This document shows positions 8,182-13,032 of a stretch of 13,032 nucleotides of DNA, one piece after another. The position numbers and the translations under genes were made by a program. Positions within the stretch are counted from its first letter, which is position 1. The number at the start of each line of letters is the position of its first letter. The DNA is taken from the NCBI GenBank assembly GCA_900088475.1, contig FLMG01003918.1, positions 1,414-14,445 on the forward strand, given 5' to 3'. A model generated the notes under the pieces. It worked only from the letters and a program-made list of their open reading frames with translations, ran no database searches and was not told the DNA's origin. The stretch is from Hyphochytrium catenoides. Lineage: Eukaryota > Sar > Hyphochytriomycetes > Hyphochytriales > Hyphochytriaceae.

Positions 8182-9590
8182 CAGGTTAGAGCCGCAAGGG
8201 GCAAAAGGTAGAAGAGAATCTACTTTGTATATTGCCCCCAGCCCGCCAATCTAGAGATAGGGGATGGCAAGTGAGAGAGGAAGAAGAAGGAGAAAGCCTC
8301 CACAGAAGACTTGATTTCACTGCTAACCACCACTTCTCATATGCCTTCTCACTGGTGCGAGCTAATGTTAATGGGCACAAAGAGAAGAGTTGACAGACTA
8401 GAGAGTATCAAATGGACACAGAAGAAGGGGATGTGGCGGCGGTGACGTGTCGTCGTAACCAACGATGGACGACGATGAAGAAGATTCCATAATGCCTAGG
8501 AAGTCCTTTGCTTCCTCTCTCGCCGCTCTCCAAACCAAAGAATCCATCACAAGGGCCTAGGAAGCACCACAGATGCTACTGTCGGCGGCTTCTGCCTCCT
8601 TCGTGCTGAGCCTTGTGCGGTGGGATTATCCTCCTTGTCTTCTCTTAATAACCTACCTGTTAGTCTCCCTGCATAACTGCCACCACCTCTCCTCTTCTTC
8701 GTCTATCCAGTCCCCGCTTGTCTGACTTTTCCAGTCTCCTCATCTCTCTCACCTGTGGCATTCCCCTCACCCATCGCATTGACCTCATCGGAGGCGGCAG
8801 CCCACGACCCATGACCTATGACAGAGACATAACAACAGATGTCTCTCCCTCAGCGCCAACAGTAATACTAGTACCGTCCAGAGCCTTCCAAATTCGTGCC
8901 TCGGGCTCAGGGACAAATTAGATTCGGTCCCGTTAAAGGAGTTGTTGAGTTGTGGATCAGCAATAAAAACGTGAAATCTGCTAAGGTTCGGTTGTCACAG
9001 GGAGGCTGGCGTTACATTCCCCCATCTCATCATCCGTTACAAACTTGCACTTCTTTGTTGGACGATCCTACCGCCCTCAGCTCCCATTCCTCCTCAGCTC
9101 ACCTCTCGTTGCCTGCATATCCCCGTCAGCAGCAACGGGTGGAACTTAGCGGAGTGGGGCAGTACGAAGGTTTGCACAGTGTTAACGACGGTGACCCTTA
9201 GTCGTGAGGGTTGTCCTCTAGATCTCTCCCATGCAGCAGGCTTTGATGGAGAGGAGATATAAGTCGCGGCAGAGGGAAAATGTACTTTGAAGTGGTCTGT
9301 TGGTGGCCGCTCTCCTCCCTGCCTGGGCACTCAACAGCGCAGAGGAGAGCGAGGTGATGATCAGTAAAGAAAAGTAACTCTCTTCTTGTCCTCCATCATA
9401 TTGATTTGCCTTAGACCGCACGGTTGTTGAGGGATCATGAGATGAGTGTGATAAGCAAACGAAGGCAAGCGTGGCTTATCCTCTCTCCTACTTCTTTGTT
9501 GGAAGGAGTCGGGTTAGATCGAGCCTCATAATGGGAGTAAAATTTGTGGCCTACTTCTGAGATATAGAGTAACACAGCAAGAAAGAGGAG
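8182..9590. other. gene-poor stretch, pyrimidine/purine-tract rich
   Basis: About 1.4 kb with no gene I can support. Short open frames exist (about 60-100 codons at 8718-8921 and 8896-9201 on plus, and several on minus between 9094 and 9421), but their translations are rich in Ser, Pro and His from CT-rich DNA and none resembles a known family. A short start-like frame at 9229-9288 could be a first exon for the gene at 9591, but its phase does not fit the best acceptor. The DNA carries repeated GAAGAAG and CTCTCCTC-type tracts. It may hold the promoter and 5' UTR of the next gene. Confidence 0.55.
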
Positions 9591-10007
9591 ATGCTAGAGT
9601 TTGCGGAGGAGGAAGGGGATCTGATGAAGCTCTCTGTAGAGATTGCTCAGCGCACGATCGAGTTAGAGCTAAAAGCTGTCGTTGGTAGACATATGTTCTT
9701 GGCGGCAGGCAGAAAAAGACCTAGGGATAATAAATTGTACTCCCTCCTCCTGCTGCACAATGATTACTACGACGCCTTTCAGATGTCTCTCCCTTTCTTG
9801 AAAGAGCTGCCCACGCATTCTGCTGCTCTGCGGTGCTCTACTACTTCGCATCTTCACTTTCTTAGACCCAGCTAGTACAGCTCTTCTATAGGCGAGAATC
9901 AAAATAGGCGAGGATCGAAAGAGCAGCTACGAAGGTCTATAAGTCGGGGCCCAGAACAGCAACTAAGGTCTATCAGTCGCTCTGGGCTCAGAAAGAGAAA
10001 GAGCTGA
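9591..10007 (+). CDS. small gene of unknown function with basic RS-type repeat tail
   Basis: I do not recognise this protein. ATG 9591 follows an in-frame stop and opens MLEFAEEEGDLMKLSVEIAQ, then RTIELELKAVVGRHM, a helical acidic/hydrophobic stretch, then a basic patch (GRKRPRDNK) and LYSLLLLHNDYYDAFQ. Without splicing it ends at TAG 9873-9875 after 94 residues. Beyond that stop the same frame is open to TGA 10005-10007 and contains an 11-codon tandem duplication whose copies differ partly at synonymous third positions, which suggests translation. A 48-nt intron, 9833-9880 (GTGCTC...TACAG), removes the TAG in phase and gives 122 residues. The tail is Arg/Ser-rich, with RRSIS resembling a basophilic kinase site. 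The next gene starts 54 bp downstream on the same strand. The first exon is moderately supported; the splice is inference. Confidence 0.45.
9921..9986 (+). repeat. 33-bp tandem duplication encoding an 11-residue repeat
   Basis: Two adjacent 33-bp units, 9921-9953 and 9954-9986, encode EQLRRSISRGP and EQQLRSISRSG. The shared core at 9932-9946 and 9965-9979 matches at 14 of 15 bases. Aligned codons include gag/gaa, ata/atc and cgg/cgc, all silent, while agg, tct and agt are identical. The frame is that of the gene starting at 9591. Confidence 0.65.
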
Positions 10008-10061
10008 CATTGAGAGTAGAAAATCTCTCAACACCGACACCAGATAATCTTTAGCCAAACG

Positions 10062-12259
10062 ATGGGAAGCTATATCAACCTTGCTGGCACTGGCTGGCAT
10101 GGGCCAGCCGTAGCATTGCTCGTTGTCAACACCATAGCTATGCCCTCTCTGGCAGTACTGTTATGGAGACATCGACAGCGCTTTCCCCTGAGTTCTACCC
10201 CTTGGTTTCTAACTATCTCCACCCAGGTCGGCGCCTGTCTTTATGTATTTACTTTGCTGCAGAACATGATCTCCTCCCAGCCGATAACCTGCGGCCTGGC
10301 AATTTTTATGGCTTACTTTGGTATGTAGTAGTAGGGACTTGCTCTTTGATATGCCTTCGAGATGTTTAGTATGCTGGCACCCAGTGAACGTCCTAAGACC
10401 TTGGGAACCTCCACTTCTCTTCTCCATTCTGATCTTTAGGTCTTTCTAACATCCTAGTGCTTCCTAGCTGCGTGGTCTATCTAAGCTCTCCCATTGAGAG
10501 CCTCTTGCGGTGTGGACTAATCTTTTTGATGGATCTGCTCACTTCTTGTTGGTCTGTTGTGTCTTTGTACAGAGCTCTCACCATTCTTGGTGGGCACACT
10601 GCTGCAGCTGTTTCGCACCTGGTTTATATATAATCTGCAGCAGAGTCGTTCCAAGGGACAGCAGACGGTTTTCACCTCATTCTCGTTCCTCGTCGGGGAT
10701 CGCAGTTTGAAGGTTGGTTGGGCAGCGCTATCGCTTCTATCTTTGGTACAACCCATAGTACAGTTTGCCAGCCACTCGTCAGTGCTTTCTGACCCTGTGG
10801 ATGCTATTAAAGAGGATTCAGTAGACAACAATCCAGAAGAACGTAGTTGCTTGGACAGAACAGATGCTGAGGTTTGTTACGCAATGGCGTGTTTTTATGC
10901 CCTCCGCTAATCTCAATGGTTCTTTCATGCCAGTGGGTTTCCCGTCTCTTACATCTCTTTATGGCTACGTCAGCAGGGCAGATCCTGCTTACCTTGCTTT
11001 GTCAGCTCTAGTTACCTCGCTTTTTCTATGGGTTCGATCGTGTTGTTAACAACATCTGCTCAGACTCATATGTCCTTCTGATTATTAATCTCTCTTACTC
11101 CGTGTGCTGCAGCAAGCACTCCTCAAGGTCTTTTGGGGTACGCTCGTTGTCCTTAACCTCCTATTTGCCTTTCTGGCGCGGAACATAAAGGACTCCTTCA
11201 ACCTAAGAGAGAATTGGCGAAACATTATATACTGGTTTGCCATTGGAGCTCCACTTAATGCCCTAGCAGCCCAGGCAGGAGAGGGTCTCGACGGAACGGT
11301 CAAAGAGAATGCCTACGCTATGGGGCAGCTTGCCTATGTGGTTGCTCTCTTCTCTTATCTCTGGTATGCCTGTGTGAAGCCTCTTCGCACCAGCAGCCGA
11401 CTATTCGCTGGGGCATCTTCTCGTTCCTCTTCTGGTTATCTAAGCGAGAACGCTACTAAGATTGAGGATGAGGAACCAGACGACTCTGCAGTCGAAGGAC
11501 GAGCCGACGGCGTCGGCGACAAAGCCAAAGGCAGAAGGCGCCCAAGACCTGGAGGCACGAGGGTGAGCTCACTGCATGCTGGCAGATATATTCTAACCTT
11601 ACATCATGCTACTTAAAAGGCCTACCTCTTGGTCTGGACTCCTAGACTCCTTCTATTTTTACATTTGATGCACCTCTGCTAAGGCCTTCCTCCCTCCCCT
11701 TCTTATGCACGCTCCTGTCGGCAGTCCGTCACCTCCACACAGGAGTTGCGTGAGGCGTTGCAGCAAGAGGAGACACTGACTCGCTTCAAGCAGTACCTCG
11801 TGGGAGAATTTTGCTGTGAACCTATCCTATTTATAATCTCCTTGAGAAGACTTAGGCAGGAGGCTAGTTCGACACAAAGGTTGAAGGCAATGGATGCAAT
11901 CCGCAGAGACTTCATAGCTGTTGGTAGGTCATCAGAGTTGTCCTTTGCTCTAAGATACCAACAGGAAAAACGTGGTACTGACCAATCTGCGTTGTTTGCT
12001 AGGATCTGTCACGGAGATCAACATTAAAGATAGCATGCGGTCGAACATTATGGCGACTTCTTTGACTGACGAGAATGAAGCAGTACTCCTCACGGCGCTG
12101 GAGCAAGTTGAGGAGGAGATGCACCGGCTGTGCCTAGACCCTTACAATCGCTATGTGAAACGAGCAGAGTTGAGCGCAGGAGAGAGGCGAAGTAGGAACC
12201 GTATGTCATCGTCAGCACCTGGAGGAACGTCAAAGATTCTTCCTTCCGCCAGCGGCTAG
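10062..12259 (+). CDS. 7TM-RGS receptor: seven-span membrane protein fused to an RGS domain (AtRGS1 type)
   Basis: Proteins of this type sit in the plasma membrane and use a cytosolic RGS domain to speed GTP hydrolysis by a heterotrimeric G-alpha subunit; AtRGS1 links this to sugar sensing. Exons are 10062-10320, 10573-10871, 11113-11562, 11743-11923 and 12003-12259. All phases match, giving 481 residues, close to the roughly 460 I recall for AtRGS1. Membrane segments lie near 14-36, 47-66, 77-107, 133-152, 190-210, 222-240 and 253-276. C77 at the start of span 3 and C178 in the second outer loop could form the disulfide common in receptors. IKDSFNLREN follows span 5. A polar linker (280-336) leads to the RGS domain at about 337-455: LTRFKQYLVGEFCCEPILF, then INIKDSMRSNI, then LCLDPYNRYVKR. 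E362 is kept, but the Asn that usually follows is Pro 363; N411 may match the catalytic Asn of RGS4. Residues 456-481 form a Ser/Arg-rich tail. Exon 1 begins with MGSYINLAG. Confidence 0.88.
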
Positions 12260-12554
12260 AATCGTTGATCCATTGATTCGCCACAAATAATGACATCTGA
12301 CTTTTAGAGAGGTCTAGCCCAAGGAATGAACAGTACCAAGCTGGTAGAAGAAGGAGAAGCGGTAACTACTAAGTCGACCGCAAGTCACGAATAGTAGCCA
12401 ATGAGAGATAGAAAGAAGATCTTCTTCAAGGGAGCTGTCAGATAGTCGCTGATCCTGGCCTCTGCCCAACACCAGGACAAGGACTTGTTGAAGTTGAAGA
12501 GTATTAAACGGTTTGGGCCAAATGTACCACGCCCCACAAAGAAGCCAATCAATG
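12260..12554. other. region between the receptor gene and the tentative right-edge gene
   Basis: Just under 300 bp follow the receptor's stop. Two minus-strand frames cross it, ending at 12314 and 12385. The latter reads LIGFFVGRGTFGPNRLILFN and FFLSLIGYYS and could be a last exon of the minus-strand gene that I end at 12555, but I found no acceptor that joins it convincingly. Otherwise it probably contains the 3' UTRs of convergent genes. Confidence 0.4.
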
Positions 12555-12881
12555 TTATGAGACGAGCAATAAACAGCAAAACGGTGGATTAAATGAGTGC
12601 TCAGCGAGCGGCTTTTTGCCCATAGTAATAAATGGGTCAACAGTAGTAGAGCAGTAAACGGTGGTCCTTGTTTGAGATCTTCCTGCTTGCACTGGCTGAT
12701 GATTATGATCGGGCTCCTCCAACTGTGGTCTTCTCCATCTTCTTTCTTTCTGCAGCACTACCTTGCAGACAACTGACGGCTATTAACCTCCTACATACAA
12801 CTGCTGCGTCGCCAGAGGAGCGGGGGTATCCTCCCATTGTCGAGTGAGAAGACGGAGGCCCTCTAAAAGACCTCTCTTCAT
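12555..12881 (-). CDS. tentative small two-exon gene, unknown function
   Basis: The product is not recognised. ATG at 12879-12881 opens MKRGLLEGLRLLTRQWEDTP, then APLATQQLY, ending at a GTAGGA donor at 12794. Removing 33 nt (12762-12794, ending CAAG) restores frame to VVLQKERRWRRPQLEEPDHN and a Thr/Ser-rich stretch ending in a hydrophobic CCLLLVS before TAA at 12555-12557. An alternative acceptor, CAG before 12749, is also in phase. The frame is open leftward through 13032 on the minus strand, including a hydrophobic run (FLLHVTSLPIGALSSAALFL), so the gene could instead begin outside the window. The 3' end may also be spliced differently. The strand is chosen because the opposite frame is an Arg-rich mirror with no protein-like character. 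Confidence 0.3.
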
Positions 12882-13032
12882 TATTCGAAGGCGTGGTGGT
12901 GGTCTGCCTGCCTGGTGGAGCATGCAGAATAAGAAGAGAGCGGCACTGCTAAGAGCTCCAATGGGTAACGACGTAACGTGGAGAAGGAAAGGAGAACCCA
13001 GCCAGGGGGAGAGAGGGAAGGCGCTGAGGATA
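12882..13032. other. right edge: 5' region or further exon of the minus-strand gene
   Basis: On the minus strand this stretch is open in the frame of the gene at 12555-12881 and encodes a hydrophobic segment. It is also pyrimidine-rich on that strand with several CAG acceptor-like sites (for example the CAG ending near 12912), so it could be intron. The plus strand is also open from ATG 12922 to the window end. I cannot decide between these. Confidence 0.3.

Noticed and set aside
8896-9201. Plus-strand frame of 101 codons with a stretch reading GVVELWISNKNVKSAKVRLS
   Set aside because: It starts at GTG and turns into Ser/His/Pro-rich sequence from CT-rich DNA. No splice partner or family was recognised.
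11030-11042. GGTTCGATC, resembling a tRNA T-loop (B box)
   Set aside because: No matching acceptor stem, D arm or A box could be found around it, and it lies in an intron of the receptor gene.
12922-13032. Plus-strand frame open from ATG 12922 to the window end, itself open upstream to about 12788
   Set aside because: The translation is dominated by Arg and Gly runs and looks like the mirror of the minus-strand frame.
1-13032. CRISPR arrays, insertion sequences, transposase genes, attachment sites, bacterial riboswitches or toxin-antitoxin pairs
   Set aside because: None seen; the intron-exon structure marks this as eukaryotic nuclear DNA with no mobile element hallmarks.

Overview
The window is nuclear DNA from a eukaryote, most likely a unicellular one. 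The clear genes are broken by GT-AG introns whose phases match once they are removed. Genes lie close together on both strands, and there is no bacterial operon structure. A stand-alone siroheme-pathway uroporphyrinogen methyltransferase argues against an animal. The receptor at the right is of the plant AtRGS1 type (seven membrane spans fused to RGS), which several protist groups also have. I cannot name the lineage; an alga, stramenopile or alveolate would all fit.

Layout, left to right. (1) 202-1702 (+): 3' part of a PCIF1/CAPAM-type mRNA cap adenosine N6-methyltransferase with the NPPF catalytic motif. (2) 1834-3505 (-): uroporphyrinogen-III C-methyltransferase (SUMT/UPM1), six exons, with a predicted N-terminal hydrophobic anchor or targeting segment. 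(3) 3565-4086 (+): a probable small unknown gene starting only 59 bp from the SUMT start, in divergent orientation. (4) 4368-7409 (-): one uninterrupted 1013-residue membrane protein of unknown family, with a signal peptide, a large Cys-containing and N-glycosylation-rich ectodomain, about five membrane segments and a polar tail. (5) 7625-8181 (+): a possible small two-exon gene. (6) 8182-9590: about 1.4 kb with no convincing gene. (7) 9591-10007 (+): a small unknown gene ending in an 11-residue tandem repeat. (8) 10062-12259 (+): a complete five-exon 7TM-RGS receptor of 481 residues. (9) 12555-12881 (-): a tentative small gene near the right edge.

The three recognised genes serve unrelated jobs (mRNA cap modification, siroheme or tetrapyrrole synthesis, G-protein signalling), so this is an ordinary chromosomal neighbourhood and not a functional cluster. 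The best candidates for something undescribed are the large orphan membrane protein, the membrane-anchored SUMT with altered motifs, the 7TM-RGS receptor, and a set of candidate ultra-short introns (33, 42, 48 and 33 nt) among ordinary ones of about 75-320 nt. All exon boundaries were deduced by eye from reading frame, splice consensus and recalled family motifs; no alignment was run.
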